Shown in pieces: positions 7,511 to 17,523 of a DNA stretch of 64,000 nucleotides. Each line of letters starts with the position of its first letter. Position 1 is the stretch's first letter. The notes under the pieces were generated by a model. The model ran no database searches. It was given only the letters and a program-made list of their open reading frames with translations, and was not told the DNA's origin. This DNA is from Fuerstiella sp. GTDB taxonomy: Bacteria; Planctomycetota; Planctomycetia; Planctomycetales; Planctomycetaceae. The stretch lies in NCBI GenBank assembly GCA_022447225.1, contig JAKVAZ010000006.1, forward strand, positions 62,001-126,000. The letters run 5' to 3'. The position numbers and the translations under genes are program-made.

Positions 7511-10291
7511 GTGACCAGATTGTCTACTGACGATCCAGCAGGCGGGATTTCGGTGCCGGATCCCGTTCGTGTCCATCGCACGGACGTCCAGGATGAGATG
7601 CGAACCAGTTATCTCACCTACGCCATGAGTGTCATTGTCAGTCGTGCGCTGCCGGATGCGCGTGACGGTCTCAAACCGTCGCAGCGACGAATTCTTGTTG
7701 CAATGAACGATTTGAATCTGACTCCGGGCGGCGGGAGAAAGAAATGCGCAAAAATTGCCGGTGATACCAGCGGCAATTATCACCCGCACGGCGAGACCAC
7801 GATTTATCCAACACTCGTCCGGATGGCTCAGGAATGGGCCATGCGTGAAGTCCTTGTTGATAAGCAGGGAAATTTTGGCTCACTGGCGGGCCTGCCGCCT
7901 GCGGCCATGCGATATACGGAAGCTCGCCTGTCCGGTGCGGCAGTGGAAATGCTCCGCGATATTAATCGTGACACGGTTGATTTCACGCCAACCTACGACA
8001 ACGACAGTTTTGAGCCGGTCGTTCTCCCGGCGCGTTTTCCCAACTTACTTGTCAACGGGTCAAACGGGATTGCGGTCGGAATGGCGACCAGTATCCCCCC
8101 GCACAATATGGGCGAGGTCTGTGATGCAGTCATTCGACTGATCGACAACCCGGACTGTTCGGTTGATGAGATTCAGGAAGTCCTTCCGGGACCCGATTTC
8201 CCCACCGGCGGAATCATCTGCGGACGGATGGGTGTTCGGCAGGCTTACATGACCGGTCGCTCGACGATTACTCTTCGAGCCAAAACCCACTTCGAAACCG
8301 AAAAGAAAAGTGACGTCATTGTTGTTACGGAAATTCCGTATCAGGAGACGCGCGACCGCATTCGCGAAAAGCTGGAACTGCTGGTGCGAGATGAGCGGAT
8401 CAAAGGGATTTCCAGAATTGTCGATCTCACCGACCGCAACGTGCCGGCCTGGCAAGTGCACCTGCACATTGTTCTTAAAAAGGATGCAGACCGCGACGTC
8501 GTTCTGAATCAGCTGTATCAATTTTCACCGCTGCAAACGACAGTCAGCATGATTCATCTGGCACTGGACGGAAGCCGTCCGCAACTGATGAATATTCGCT
8601 CCCTGCTGGACGCTTTCCTGCGGCACCGTATTGACGTAATTCGTCGTCGCACCGAATTCCTGCTGAAAGAAGCCCGCAAGCGAAAGCACACCGTTGAAGG
8701 CCTGCTGATGGCACAGGTCGACATCGACCGTGTGATTCAGACCATTCGCAGTGCGGCGAGCCGGGTTGAGGCGAGGATCGCTCTGCAGGCGATTCCCATT
8801 CCGTCAGAAATGGTGGCCCGGGCTTTAGGCACAGACGGTTATGAAGAATACCGGCGTGAGCAGGGGGAAGCTGCAGAATACTTCCTGTCGACCAATCAGA
8901 CGGAAGCCATCGTTTCCATGCAGCTGGGTTCTCTTGCCAACCTTGAACACGAAAAACTGCAGGGGGAACATCGGGAATTGCTGGAAAACATCGCGGATTA
9001 TGTCCACCTGCTGTCTTCCGAAGCCAATATTCGCGCCGAAATTCGCAAAGACATGGAGGAACTCAAGGTTAAGTTTCCGGACAAACGACGGACGGAAATT
9101 TCTCAGGAAGAACTTGGAGACTACGACAAGGAAGCTCTGATTACCGAAGAACCAATGGTAGTCACCCTGTCGCAGCGCGGTTACATCAAGCGAACACCGC
9201 TTGGCACCTACGAGTCACAGCGCCGAGGCGGCAAAGGAATCCGGGGAGCACAGTCCGACAGCGAAGACCCGATCGAACATTTGTTTGTATCCAGCACCCA
9301 CGATTTCCTGCTGTTCTTCACCGACCGGGGCAAAGTGCACTGGCTCAAGGTTTATGACCTGCCGCTTCAGGGACGTACGGCCCGGGGCCGGGCACTCGCG
9401 AATGTGATCACCCTGGAAGAGGGTGAAGGCGTGGCAAACTGTTTCAATGTCCGGGAGTTCCCCGAAGACAAATTTCTGATGATCGCCACGCGTCAGGGGA
9501 TCGTCAAAAAGACGTCTTTGTCTGCCTACGGCCGGCCGATGAAAGGCGGCATTATCGCTATCCGGCTGGACGACGATGACGAACTGATTGATGTTCGAAT
9601 TCTGGAAGGTGATCAGGACGTTGTCCTGAGTACCTCCGGCGGAATGTCCATTCGGTTTAGTCACGAGGATGCACGCCCCATGGGTCGTGCGACTCGCGGG
9701 GTCAAGGGGATCAGTCTGGGATCCGACGAGTACGTCGTCGGCATGGTTGTTGCCCAGGCAGAACGCACACTGTTAACTGTCTGTGAACTTGGATTCGGCA
9801 AACGGACACCGTTCGGTACCGGAATCAGCTCCGGAGACGATGAAGAATCGAACGGGGATACAACAGTCAGCAGCAGCGCTCAGTACCGCCGTCAAAAGCG
9901 GGGCGGCAAAGGCCTGCGGGACATCAAAACCACCAGCCGCAACGGCAAAGTGGTGGACGTACTGTCCGTTACCGACGACGATGAAGTACTCATGATCACA
10001 TCCAAGGGAAAGATTCAGCGTCTCAGAGCATCGGAGATTAGTACGATCGGCCGTAACACTCAGGGGGTTCGTGTCATTCGGCTGGATTCCGGTGATTCAT
10101 TGGTCTCCTGCGCAGTCATCGCCGGGGATGTCGTCGAAGAACAGGCGACCGCGTCTCTCAAAGTCGATTCCGCCTCTGACTCAGCGGTTCCGCCCGAGCC
10201 ACAGGATCCGCCGCAAGAGTCTCAGGCATCATCCGATCCGGCTGCTCCAAATCCGGAACCGCCGGCGGAAGACACCGACAACCAGTCGTAA
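7511..10291 (+). CDS. gyrA: DNA gyrase/topoisomerase IV subunit A
   Basis: This is the DNA-cleaving subunit of a type IIA topoisomerase (926 residues). Visible features are [27 protein letters not shown] and the catalytic Tyr in AAMRYTE (Y135). Next come the tower/coiled-coil region and a six-bladed C-terminal pinwheel. QRRGGKG marks the GyrA box, favouring gyrase over topo IV, and a second RGGKG lies in a later blade. An acidic Glu/Pro-rich tail ends the protein. The start is uncertain: GTG at 7511, or TTG at 7520, which has GGGAG 8 bp upstream. At the quinolone-determining region the sequence is [10 protein letters not shown], so E. coli Ser83 is Thr and Asp87 is Pro. No gyrB is in the window. 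Confidence 0.94.
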   Translation: MTRLSTDDPAGGISVPDPVRVHRTDVQDEMRTSYLTYAMSVIVSRALPDARDGLKPSQRRILVAMNDLNLTPGGGRKKCAKIAGDTSGNYHPHGETTIYPTLVRMAQEWAMREVLVDKQGNFGSLAGLPPAAMRYTEARLSGAAVEMLRDINRDTVDFTPTYDNDSFEPVVLPARFPNLLVNGSNGIAVGMATSIPPHNMGEVCDAVIRLIDNPDCSVDEIQEVLPGPDFPTGGIICGRMGVRQAYMTGRSTITLRAKTHFETEKKSDVIVVTEIPYQETRDRIREKLELLVRDERIKGISRIVDLTDRNVPAWQVHLHIVLKKDADRDVVLNQLYQFSPLQTTVSMIHLALDGSRPQLMNIRSLLDAFLRHRIDVIRRRTEFLLKEARKRKHTVEGLLMAQVDIDRVIQTIRSAASRVEARIALQAIPIPSEMVARALGTDGYEEYRREQGEAAEYFLSTNQTEAIVSMQLGSLANLEHEKLQGEHRELLENIADYVHLLSSEANIRAEIRKDMEELKVKFPDKRRTEISQEELGDYDKEALITEEPMVVTLSQRGYIKRTPLGTYESQRRGGKGIRGAQSDSEDPIEHLFVSSTHDFLLFFTDRGKVHWLKVYDLPLQGRTARGRALANVITLEEGEGVANCFNVREFPEDKFLMIATRQGIVKKTSLSAYGRPMKGGIIAIRLDDDDELIDVRILEGDQDVVLSTSGGMSIRFSHEDARPMGRATRGVKGISLGSDEYVVGMVVAQAERTLLTVCELGFGKRTPFGTGISSGDDEESNGDTTVSSSAQYRRQKRGGKGLRDIKTTSRNGKVVDVLSVTDDDEVLMITSKGKIQRLRASEISTIGRNTQGVRVIRLDSGDSLVSCAVIAGDVVEEQATASLKVDSASDSAVPPEPQDPPQESQASSDPAAPNPEPPAEDTDNQS

Positions 10292-10551
10292 GCTCAGATT
10301 CCGGCCTGTCAACAAAACCGAATGCACCTATCGACGCTCAGCCGGACAAAATTCATCAAACCTGCCGGTGCCCGGTTTTATTCAGGCACCGTACAACGGC
10401 TGTCAAACATCAACACAGATCCAACGACGCGCACCTGCCCGGTTCAGACCGGATTCGAAATCCGTACTAAGTCCGCTGTGTCAAAACTCAGTAGTGCCAC
10501 GGCCAAACATAACACCAGCGAGTCAATCGGAAACAACGAATCACGGAGTTG

Positions 10552-11262
10552 TCAGTCGTCTGCATCAACCTCGTCTGCACTCAAAGTGCGAATTCGGGCA
10601 TTGCGTACCTTGGCAACGGTCTGGTAGGTAGCAAATCCCATGGGCTTTGAGATTTCCATTTCAAACCTGACGTCGATTTTATAAAGCGCTCGTTCGACAT
10701 CTGCGATATTCCATTTGCCCAGCCAGGCTTTAACGTGGCTGTCAGTCACGCGGACACGCACCTTGTACCATTTGCCTCGAGTGAAATCCCGGTAGGAAGT
10801 AGTTTCGTTGTCGGAAGCGTCCATGAAATCCAGGCTGGAAATTCCGCAGACGCCTCCCCCCCAGCCTCCCAGCACCAGGCTGCAGGCACTGTCGCCAACC
10901 GGAAACGTGTAGCCAACAAAAAAGTCAGTCCCTTTGGCGCGCTGAGCCTCGAATTCCACTTCGTAATTAGTCGTAGGCAAATCTTTTCGCCTGGACGTGA
11001 TCCCGGACAGGTCAACTCCCCGATGAATAATGAGTTCTCCCCGGGGGCCAACCTCAACCTCACCTTCGCCGCCAAAGTTTGTGACCTTCCAGTCCTTCAG
11101 ATCTTTGCCGCTGAACAGAGGCTTCCAGTCTTTCTGATTTTCTTTCGTATCGGCAGAAGCAGCATCAGGCTGTGCCGGGGCAGCATTCTCCTGAGCCGGC
11201 AGTTCTGTAACGCTGGAAATCAAGGCGGCAGCCATGAGCAGAATCCAGGCAGCAATTGGCAT
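10552..11262 (-). CDS. Secreted DUF1080 (3-keto-disaccharide hydrolase-like) protein
   Basis: This is a concanavalin/LamG-like beta-sandwich protein of about 236 residues. The chosen ATG at 11262 has AGGA about 9 bp upstream and opens a signal peptide (MPIAAWILLMAAALISS). An in-frame ATG at 11286 is an alternative. The DUF1080 core shows the family opening WKPLFSGKDLKDWK, later GKWYKVRVRVTDSHVKAWLG, and a final VRNARIRTL strand. The family is abundant in planctomycetes and is annotated as 3-keto-disaccharide hydrolase from a few characterised members; activity here is not shown. It is convergent with gyrA. Confidence 0.85.
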   Translation of the reverse strand: MPIAAWILLMAAALISSVTELPAQENAAPAQPDAASADTKENQKDWKPLFSGKDLKDWKVTNFGGEGEVEVGPRGELIIHRGVDLSGITSRRKDLPTTNYEVEFEAQRAKGTDFFVGYTFPVGDSACSLVLGGWGGGVCGISSLDFMDASDNETTSYRDFTRGKWYKVRVRVTDSHVKAWLGKWNIADVERALYKIDVRFEMEISKPMGFATYQTVAKVRNARIRTLSADEVDADD

Positions 11263-11299
11263 GAGATCACATCCTGACCAGGTCATTCGATTTCAGACA

Positions 11300-11327
11300 C
11301 CTCAGCCCGCTTTGTACCGGGCTGAGG
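11300..11327 (-). terminator. Strong hairpin downstream of sufS
   Basis: Perfect 10-bp stem (CCTCAGCCCG with CGGGCTGAGG) and an 8-nt loop, about 130 bp past the sufS stop. There is no T-tract on either strand, so it may act as a processing or attenuating hairpin rather than a classic terminator. Confidence 0.45.
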
Positions 11328-11365
11328 GTCCCACGTCAAAAACACAACCGTTCGGGCTGAAAGTT

Positions 11366-11384
11366 ACAGACGAAAAACGTCTGT
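11366..11384. terminator. Small hairpin between sufS and the DUF1080 gene
   Basis: ACAGACG and CGTCTGT pair over seven bases around an A5 loop. It is the second of two hairpins in this 190-bp gap. Confidence 0.35.
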
Positions 11385-11453
11385 GCCTGCCGTCACACAT
11401 ACCAGCATCGATTGGTGCATCAGTGCGCTGAGCGGATCCTTTTTCTCAGGTAA

Positions 11454-12701
11454 CTACACAAGACGCAGCTTCTTGCGGGCAAACTGAATCGCATCGACCA
11501 GCTTATCCACGTCTTCCATCGTATTGTAAGCCGCAAAGCTGGCTCGCGTTGTGGCCGTGACCCCCAGAAGCTCGTGCAGTGGCATGGTGCAGTGATGACC
11601 GTGCCGGGTGAACACCCCGCAACGATCCAACATAGCTGCCAGGTCTTCCGGATGCAGATTTTCAATCCGAAAGGCGATAATGGCCCCTTTGTATTCGGGT
11701 TGCGGTCCATAGATCGTCATTCCGGGAATCTGCATTAAGCGTCGGGTGGCCTCCTGCAGCAGAGACTGTTCGTGGACGTGAATCGATTCCAGCCCCGTCT
11801 GAGTCACCCAGTCCACTGCCGTACCCAAGGCAATCGCCTGAACAATGGGCAGTGTACCAGCTTCGAGTCGTGCCGGAGTCTCCGCCCATTCCGAATGATC
11901 CGCGGCAACGTGGCTGATCATATGTCCCCCAAACACAATCGGCTCTATTTCTTCAAGGCGGTCCGCACGCCCGTAAATGACACCCACACCTGTCGGGCCG
12001 TAGATCTTGTGGCCGCTGAACACTAAAAAGTCCACATCGTCGGCTGTGACATCTGTAGAACAGTGGGGAACACTCTGAGCTCCGTCAGCGACCAGGATCG
12101 CTCCCGCATGATGAGCCCGCTGAGCAATCTCGGCGATCGGATTCACTGTCCCCAGCACATTGGACATGCTGCAGACTGCCACGATTTTTGTTCGTCTGCT
12201 GATCACCTGATCGAACGCTGTCACATCCAGCTGCCCGTCGTCGGACAAGGGAAGCATTTTCAGTGTGGCACCGGTCTGCCTGGCCAGTTGCTGCCAAGGC
12301 ACAAAATTCGCGTGGTGTTCCATGGGGGTAACCACGATTTCATCCCCCGCCCGAAGTCGGCCCCGTCCCCAGCCAAACGCGACCTGATTCAGACCAAGCG
12401 TGGTTCCCGCAGTAAATGCGATCTGCGATCCGGAGGCCGCTCCAATGAAACTCGCTATTTTTTTTCGCGACGCTTCCAGCTCTTGATCGATTCTCGCCCC
12501 AAAGCTGTATCGACCGCGGTAGGCATTTGCAAAATACTGTTCTTCGACTTCACGTTCCTTGGCGATCACCGCACACGGTTTTTGAGCTGAAGCCGCGCTG
12601 TCAAGAAATACCGGACGTCCCTGTTTGAGTTCCCGGTTCAAAACAGGGAACTGGCTGCGGACAGATTCAGCATCAAACGGCGAGGGAGTGATTTCGGTCA
12701 T
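11454..12701 (-). CDS. sufS: Cysteine desulfurase, SufS type
   Basis: SufS is a PLP-dependent enzyme that removes sulfur from cysteine for Fe-S cluster assembly. The 415 residues include LDSAASAQKP near the start and the TPMEHHAN histidine motif. ADGAQS and FSGHKIYGPTG follow, with the PLP lysine at 232. RHGHHCTMPL carries the sulfur-accepting Cys at 371, and the C-terminal RASFAAYNT completes the set. All are group II (SufS) signatures. It is the last gene of mrp-sufE-sufS on this strand; sufE stops 14 bp before its start. No sufBCD genes lie nearby, so the scaffold must be encoded elsewhere. Confidence 0.94.
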   Translation of the reverse strand: MTEITPSPFDAESVRSQFPVLNRELKQGRPVFLDSAASAQKPCAVIAKEREVEEQYFANAYRGRYSFGARIDQELEASRKKIASFIGAASGSQIAFTAGTTLGLNQVAFGWGRGRLRAGDEIVVTPMEHHANFVPWQQLARQTGATLKMLPLSDDGQLDVTAFDQVISRRTKIVAVCSMSNVLGTVNPIAEIAQRAHHAGAILVADGAQSVPHCSTDVTADDVDFLVFSGHKIYGPTGVGVIYGRADRLEEIEPIVFGGHMISHVAADHSEWAETPARLEAGTLPIVQAIALGTAVDWVTQTGLESIHVHEQSLLQEATRRLMQIPGMTIYGPQPEYKGAIIAFRIENLHPEDLAAMLDRCGVFTRHGHHCTMPLHELLGVTATTRASFAAYNTMEDVDKLVDAIQFARKKLRLV

Positions 12702-12715
12702 TGAGTTTTCTGCGT

Positions 12716-13132
12716 TCAGGCACAGTTCGACGCAGCAATGCTGCGAATTCGACGGACCATTCCGTGCAGTCCGTTGCGACGGGTTGAACTGAGATGCTGA
12801 TTAAGCCCCATACGTTCAAACAAAGCTTCGATGTCCACGTCCAGAATCTGCTGCGGTGTCTTCCCCGAATACGCCGCCAGCAATACGGAAATCAATCCCT
12901 TCACGATCATCGAATCACTGTCGGCCCTGATCCTTACGACGATAACACCGTCTGAAACCTCAGGTTCAGCCACCAGCCACACCAGGCTTTGACATCCTTG
13001 GACAATATTTTCCTCAGTTTTCAGTACGACTGAGAACTCCGGCAGTTCAAACCCAAGATCAATCAGAAAGTCACACTGTTCTTCCCAGTCGAGCAGTTCT
13101 TCAAATTCTTCCAGGAGTTCGTCGATCGACAT
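12716..13132 (-). CDS. sufE: Sulfur acceptor protein SufE
   Basis: SufE takes persulfide from SufS and passes it to the Fe-S scaffold. The protein is 138 residues, normal for the family. It has the diagnostic loop VQGCQSLVWL with the acceptor Cys at 47 and the later GLISVLLAAYSGKTPQQIL helix. A C-terminal RRNGLHGMVRRI segment is also typical of SufE. It lies 14 bp upstream of sufS on the same strand, consistent with co-expression of the two partners. Confidence 0.93.
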   Translation of the reverse strand: MSIDELLEEFEELLDWEEQCDFLIDLGFELPEFSVVLKTEENIVQGCQSLVWLVAEPEVSDGVIVVRIRADSDSMIVKGLISVLLAAYSGKTPQQILDVDIEALFERMGLNQHLSSTRRNGLHGMVRRIRSIAASNCA

Positions 13133-13244
13133 GATTCGAATCTAACGGGAATTCTGTATCGGAGGAACCTGTTCCACCGGATTCGCCGACGGTCGCCGGA
13201 GATTATAGAAAATCAGGAGTCTCAAACTTCATCGTCCAGAACAG

Positions 13245-14312
13245 CTACAGAATCTCCAAGGTGGGTGCGGAGGGAGTGTCAATCAGATTGCGGGCCACCT
13301 GCATCGCGACATTGGTGCAGACATCCCGTAGTGACTCGCAGGCCGGACAGTCTTCTTCCAGCAGTTTCGGGATTTGTCCCGCATCGCTGAGCTCGCGGAT
13401 GCACGCCTGAATGGGAATCTCTCCCAAAAACGGAACATTAAGTTCATCGGCCACCTTGTGGGCGCCTCCCCTTCCAAATATTTCTCCTGTCATATTCTCA
13501 ACAAACCCAAGCACCGGAACATTAACTTTCTGATACATATCCACCGCTTTGATCGCGTCCAGCAGCGCAACCTGCTGCGGGGTACAAACGATGACAGCTC
13601 CGGCAAGACCGATAAGCTGTGAGAGTGTCAGAGAAACATCACCGGTCCCCGGGGGCAAATCGATGACAAGGTAGTCCAGTTCTCCCCAGTCGCTGTCCTT
13701 GAGAAACTGAGTCAAAGCCTTGTGAAGCATCGGACCCCGCCAAACAACGGACTGCCCCTGTTCCATGAAAAACCCCATGGACATCAGTTTGAGTCCGTCG
13801 ACATCAATCGGATCAATCCGCACCACCTTCTGACCATCCGGTCCCGTCATCTCCTTTGCCGCCGGCTGTCCTTTGGCACCCATCATGTGCGGGATGCTGG
13901 GACCGTATACATCAGCATCCATCAGGCCCACACGACATCCAAATGATTTCAATCCGCAGGCCAGCGCGGCTGCCACGGTACTTTTTCCTACTCCACCTTT
14001 GCCGCTTCCCACAGCAATCACATTGTGCACCTTCAGTCCGATTCGACCGCCGGAATCTTTACCACGCACGGTGGGATGCAGGTTGACGGTCAGCGACCGC
14101 TCACTGCCCACCAGATCAGACAGTCGTTTTTCAATCGACTTCTGCAAACGTCCCGGATGAGGATACGCAGGAGTCAACAGCTCTATGTCCACCGTGACGG
14201 TCGCCTCGTCACACTGAACATCGCGAATCTGTCGAAGATCTCCCAGTGTTCGTTCCAGCTCGGGATCAATAATCCGGCCGACGACAGATCTGATTTCTTC
14301 AGCAGTTGTCAT
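13245..14312 (-). CDS. mrp: Mrp/ApbC-family P-loop ATPase, Fe-S cluster carrier
   Basis: This is a cytosolic Fe-S carrier-type ATPase of about 355 residues. An N-terminal MIP18/DUF59-like domain (about 1-90, IDPELERTLGDLRQI) precedes the deviant Walker A GSGKGGVGKST. DADVYGPS, DLPPGTGD and the VENM segment follow. The usual CxxC of bacterial Mrp just after VENM is absent (VENMTGEIFGRGGA). A CPAC plus a third Cys lies nearer the C-terminus (about 322-332). The start at 14312 has an AGG 6 bp upstream; longer frames open at 14327 and 14390. It is the first gene of the mrp-sufE-sufS group, matching an Fe-S role. Confidence 0.9.
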   Translation of the reverse strand: MTTAEEIRSVVGRIIDPELERTLGDLRQIRDVQCDEATVTVDIELLTPAYPHPGRLQKSIEKRLSDLVGSERSLTVNLHPTVRGKDSGGRIGLKVHNVIAVGSGKGGVGKSTVAAALACGLKSFGCRVGLMDADVYGPSIPHMMGAKGQPAAKEMTGPDGQKVVRIDPIDVDGLKLMSMGFFMEQGQSVVWRGPMLHKALTQFLKDSDWGELDYLVIDLPPGTGDVSLTLSQLIGLAGAVIVCTPQQVALLDAIKAVDMYQKVNVPVLGFVENMTGEIFGRGGAHKVADELNVPFLGEIPIQACIRELSDAGQIPKLLEEDCPACESLRDVCTNVAMQVARNLIDTPSAPTLEIL

Positions 14313-14604
14313 GAGAACCTGGATCATTCCTGTTGTTGACAAACACACCCCGGGGCCACCCCATCGGTACCTCAGGGATTCTGAAGTCAATCCTAAGCAG
14401 CAGGCGTTTCAGTTCAACGGCAGTCGGCCGTGAACTGGACCGTTTCGCCAAGTCGGGATGACACATTCCGGCCGTATTACCGGCTGGAACCGCAGATTCC
14501 GAGGCTGCTCAGGGTTCTGTACCGTAAACCAATGACAGACGAACAGGGACATGTCTGTATCATCGACCGCGTGCCGGTCACTAAAATGGCAAATCCAACT
14601 AAAG

Positions 14605-15135
14605 ATGCCGACACCGAACAGCTGCAATTACGGGACACGAATCATTTCAACGCCCAAACCCGACTTCAACCAGATTCTGCGAGATTCCGTCCCCCGCTGG
14701 AATCAGGCAAACTTCGTTTTTCTTGAGTCATGCCCGTGGTGGGCCCCGTCAGTCCAGACAGAACTGGTTCGATCTGCCGGAACATCAATCCCGGCTGTCT
14801 GCGGACAACCCCGACTGGAGACGGATGCTGCAGTCGATTACCGTTGTCACAGTTTTACGACAACACTGGAAATTTATGAACAGATCCGGACGGAATCTGT
14901 CACCGGAGTGGTGCTGATTGCCGGTCAGCAGTTACGGGACTGCCTGTTATTTCTGGGAAGGCTGAGCCGACTGTGTGCTCCGTATCCGCCGGTGCTGCTG
15001 ACTGTCCCTGAAAATTCGGCGTCATTGATGCCACTGTTACTGGAAGCCGGTGCTTCGGCCGTGATGGACCAGACGGTGACCGACATTCAAATTGCAGACT
15101 GGTGTCGCCGGGCTGCGTTCCTTGTTGGAAAGTAA
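14605..15135 (+). CDS. Hypothetical protein with degenerate receiver-like C-terminal half
   Basis: I do not recognise this protein (about 176 residues from the ATG at 14605; the frame is open from 14551). The C-terminal two thirds alternate hydrophobic strands and helices (GVVLIAG, YPPVLLTV, LLLEAGASAVM). This recalls a response-regulator receiver domain, ending with the usual hydrophobic-AGA-AV pattern. No acidic phosphorylation pocket is evident. There is no clear RBS, so the start is uncertain. It stands between the divergent mrp group and the convergent glmS. Confidence 0.5.
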   Translation: MPTPNSCNYGTRIISTPKPDFNQILRDSVPRWNQANFVFLESCPWWAPSVQTELVRSAGTSIPAVCGQPRLETDAAVDYRCHSFTTTLEIYEQIRTESVTGVVLIAGQQLRDCLLFLGRLSRLCAPYPPVLLTVPENSASLMPLLLEAGASAVMDQTVTDIQIADWCRRAAFLVGK

Positions 15136-15193
15136 ACCGGAACAGGCTGCGCTGAACCGGTGCAACCGGATGCGGACAGCATATCGGCCCTGA

Positions 15194-17056
15194 CTACTCC
15201 ACTGTCACACTCTTGGCCAGATTTCTGGGACGGTCGACATTACAGCCGCGCAGCAGAGCAATATGGTAGCTCAGCAGCTGCAGCGGAACCGCACAGACCA
15301 GCGGCTGCAGGTGTTCATCCACGGGCGGAACAAACACAACATCGTCCGCGATTCGAGTCACTTCATCATCGCCTTCACACGCAATGGCGATCACCGGCCC
15401 CTTACGAGCCTTGACTTCTTCCATATTGCTGACGACTTTAGGATAGATCCCCCCCCGAGGAATCACAAATACACTCGGCGTCTGCTCATCAACCAGAGCG
15501 ATGGGACCGTGCTTCATTTCCGCTGCAGGATACCCTTCCGCATGGATATAGCTGAGTTCTTTCAGCTTCAGAGCCCCTTCGAGGGCGACCGGAAAATTAT
15601 AGAGCCGTCCCAGGTACAAAAAATTATTGAAACCAAAGTATTTGCCGGCAATGGCTTCCACCTGTTCATGACACTTCAGCGTTTGCTCGATAATTTCAGG
15701 CATCGATTTCAACTGTTGAATCATGCGTCTGCCGGCCGGATAGGACAAGTGACGCATTCGCCCCAGAAACAGCGACAGCAGGATCAGCACACTGACCTGG
15801 GACGTAAACGCTTTGGTTGAGGCAACCCCGATTTCCGGTCCCGCATGCAGAAAAATACCTCCGTCGGCCTCGCGAGCAATCGTCGATCCCACAACGTTGC
15901 AGAGCGCCAGCGTGGGATGCCCCTTCCGTTTACATTCTCGCATTGCCGCCAGAGTATCAGCCGTTTCGCCACTCTGAGTGATTGCAAAAACAAGCGTTCG
16001 ATCATTGATCGGCGGATTGCGATAACGCAGTTCGCTTGCGTATTCGACTTCGGTCGGCAGGCGGGCAAATTCTTCCAGAAGATATTCTCCTACCAAACCG
16101 GCGTGCCAGCTGGTCCCGCAGGCTGTCAGTACCACTCGATCCACCCGTCGCAGCTGCTGAGCCGTCAGATTCAGCCCGCCAATTACTGCCGTTGCTTCCT
16201 CGTCATCCAGTCGACCGCGCAAAGCATTTTCGATGGCTTGCGGCTGTTCGTAGATCTCCTTGAGCATGTAGTGTTCATAGTCCCCCAGTTCAATGTCCGC
16301 TGAAACCTGGTCCAGAGTCTGGATGGAAGGACGTACGTTTCCTGTTTTTCTGTGTTCGATTTGCAGCGTATCAGACTGAATGACGGCGACTTCGTTGTCA
16401 GACAGGTACACTACTTCCTGGGTATAACCCACTAGTGGACTTGCGTCGCTGGCCAGAAAGTATTCATCTTTACCAACCCCGATCACCAGTGGACTGCCGG
16501 ACCGGGCAGCAATGATTGTGTTCGGCACATCCCGAAACAGGACTCCCAGACCGTAAGTCCCGTTCAGTCGTTCCAGCGTCGCATCGATGGCTCTCAGGCA
16601 GGTTGAAATTTCCGCTGACGAATGTCCCAGACCGGTCTGTTCGTCAAGGTGATAAGCAATCAGATGGGCCACCACTTCGGTATCTGTCTGTGACTGAAAA
16701 ACATATCCCACCTGCTGCAGCTGATTTCGCAGGCTGTCGTAATTTTCGATGACACCATTATGCACAATGGCAACTTCACCGCTTCCTCCGATGTGCGGGT
16801 GTGAGTTCTCATCCGTTGTGCCACCGTGAGTGGCCCATCGCGTGTGACCGATTCCGACGTGCCCGTTCAGTGGTTCATCGGCCAGCAGCCGAGACAGCTC
16901 CTCGACTCGTCCTGCCCGCTTGCGCAGGGCAATTTCGCCATCAGTGCAAACGGCGATCCCGGCACTGTCATAGCCTCGATATTCCAGCCGATGAAGTCCC
17001 TCCACCAGCAGATCGGAAACCGCTCGAAACCCGACGTACCCCACGATGCCACACAT
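15194..17056 (-). CDS. glmS: Glutamine-fructose-6-phosphate aminotransferase (isomerizing)
   Basis: GlmS makes glucosamine-6-phosphate, the entry to amino-sugar, peptidoglycan and LPS synthesis. I place the start at 17056 so that the protein opens MCGIVGYVG: the Cys after Met is the N-terminal nucleophile of the glutaminase domain. GHTRWATHG and the NGVIENY segment complete that domain. Two SIS isomerase domains follow (ACGTSWHAG, ITQSGETADT, LGRLYNFPVALEGALKLKE), and the protein ends with the characteristic DRPRNLAKSVTVE. Length (620) is usual. No glmS ribozyme-like element is evident upstream. Confidence 0.96.
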   Translation of the reverse strand: MCGIVGYVGFRAVSDLLVEGLHRLEYRGYDSAGIAVCTDGEIALRKRAGRVEELSRLLADEPLNGHVGIGHTRWATHGGTTDENSHPHIGGSGEVAIVHNGVIENYDSLRNQLQQVGYVFQSQTDTEVVAHLIAYHLDEQTGLGHSSAEISTCLRAIDATLERLNGTYGLGVLFRDVPNTIIAARSGSPLVIGVGKDEYFLASDASPLVGYTQEVVYLSDNEVAVIQSDTLQIEHRKTGNVRPSIQTLDQVSADIELGDYEHYMLKEIYEQPQAIENALRGRLDDEEATAVIGGLNLTAQQLRRVDRVVLTACGTSWHAGLVGEYLLEEFARLPTEVEYASELRYRNPPINDRTLVFAITQSGETADTLAAMRECKRKGHPTLALCNVVGSTIAREADGGIFLHAGPEIGVASTKAFTSQVSVLILLSLFLGRMRHLSYPAGRRMIQQLKSMPEIIEQTLKCHEQVEAIAGKYFGFNNFLYLGRLYNFPVALEGALKLKELSYIHAEGYPAAEMKHGPIALVDEQTPSVFVIPRGGIYPKVVSNMEEVKARKGPVIAIACEGDDEVTRIADDVVFVPPVDEHLQPLVCAVPLQLLSYHIALLRGCNVDRPRNLAKSVTVE

Positions 17057-17523
17057 GACCACGTTCCATTCGTTGACTCAGGATATCCTGCCAGCGTCTG
17101 AATCCTCCACATTCGCATGAATACGTCGACGCCCGGTACTTTTCAAATCCTTACTCACATCATTTTGATCACACCAGCAGCCATCTGAACAGATGCACCT
17201 GAATTGAAACTGGTGTTTTTCGAAACAGTGTTGAACTGATTTGTAGTTCTCCACTGTGTGATCATAGCGGCCTAACTGTCAAAAACAGAATTTTCATCCG
17301 ATTGAAATCGTTCTGCTGCCAACCGGCAGACGTGATCCGGCAGACTGTGCCGGTCGACCGAACGTCCGTAAAAATCACGGAACGCTCTGATTTCAACTCA
17401 AATGAATTTGAAATGACAGATGCAGCAGATCCGGATACATTCTGACCCTGCGTCATTCGTAGAACTGAACATCCATCGCCGCTGACGCCGATTGACGCAG
17501 CTCACTTCGGAGGTCCTCTCACC
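17057..17523. other. Divergent intergenic region between glmS and the hydrolase-like gene
   Basis: 467 bp carrying both upstream regions. A 15-mer at 17230-17244 (GTTGAACTGATTTGT) recurs at 19948-19962 on the same strand, in the gap after the next gene. I see no other structure. Confidence 0.4.

Noticed and set aside
10071-10631. 186-residue plus-strand frame over the gyrA end
   Set aside because: Out of frame with gyrA and low in protein-like pattern.
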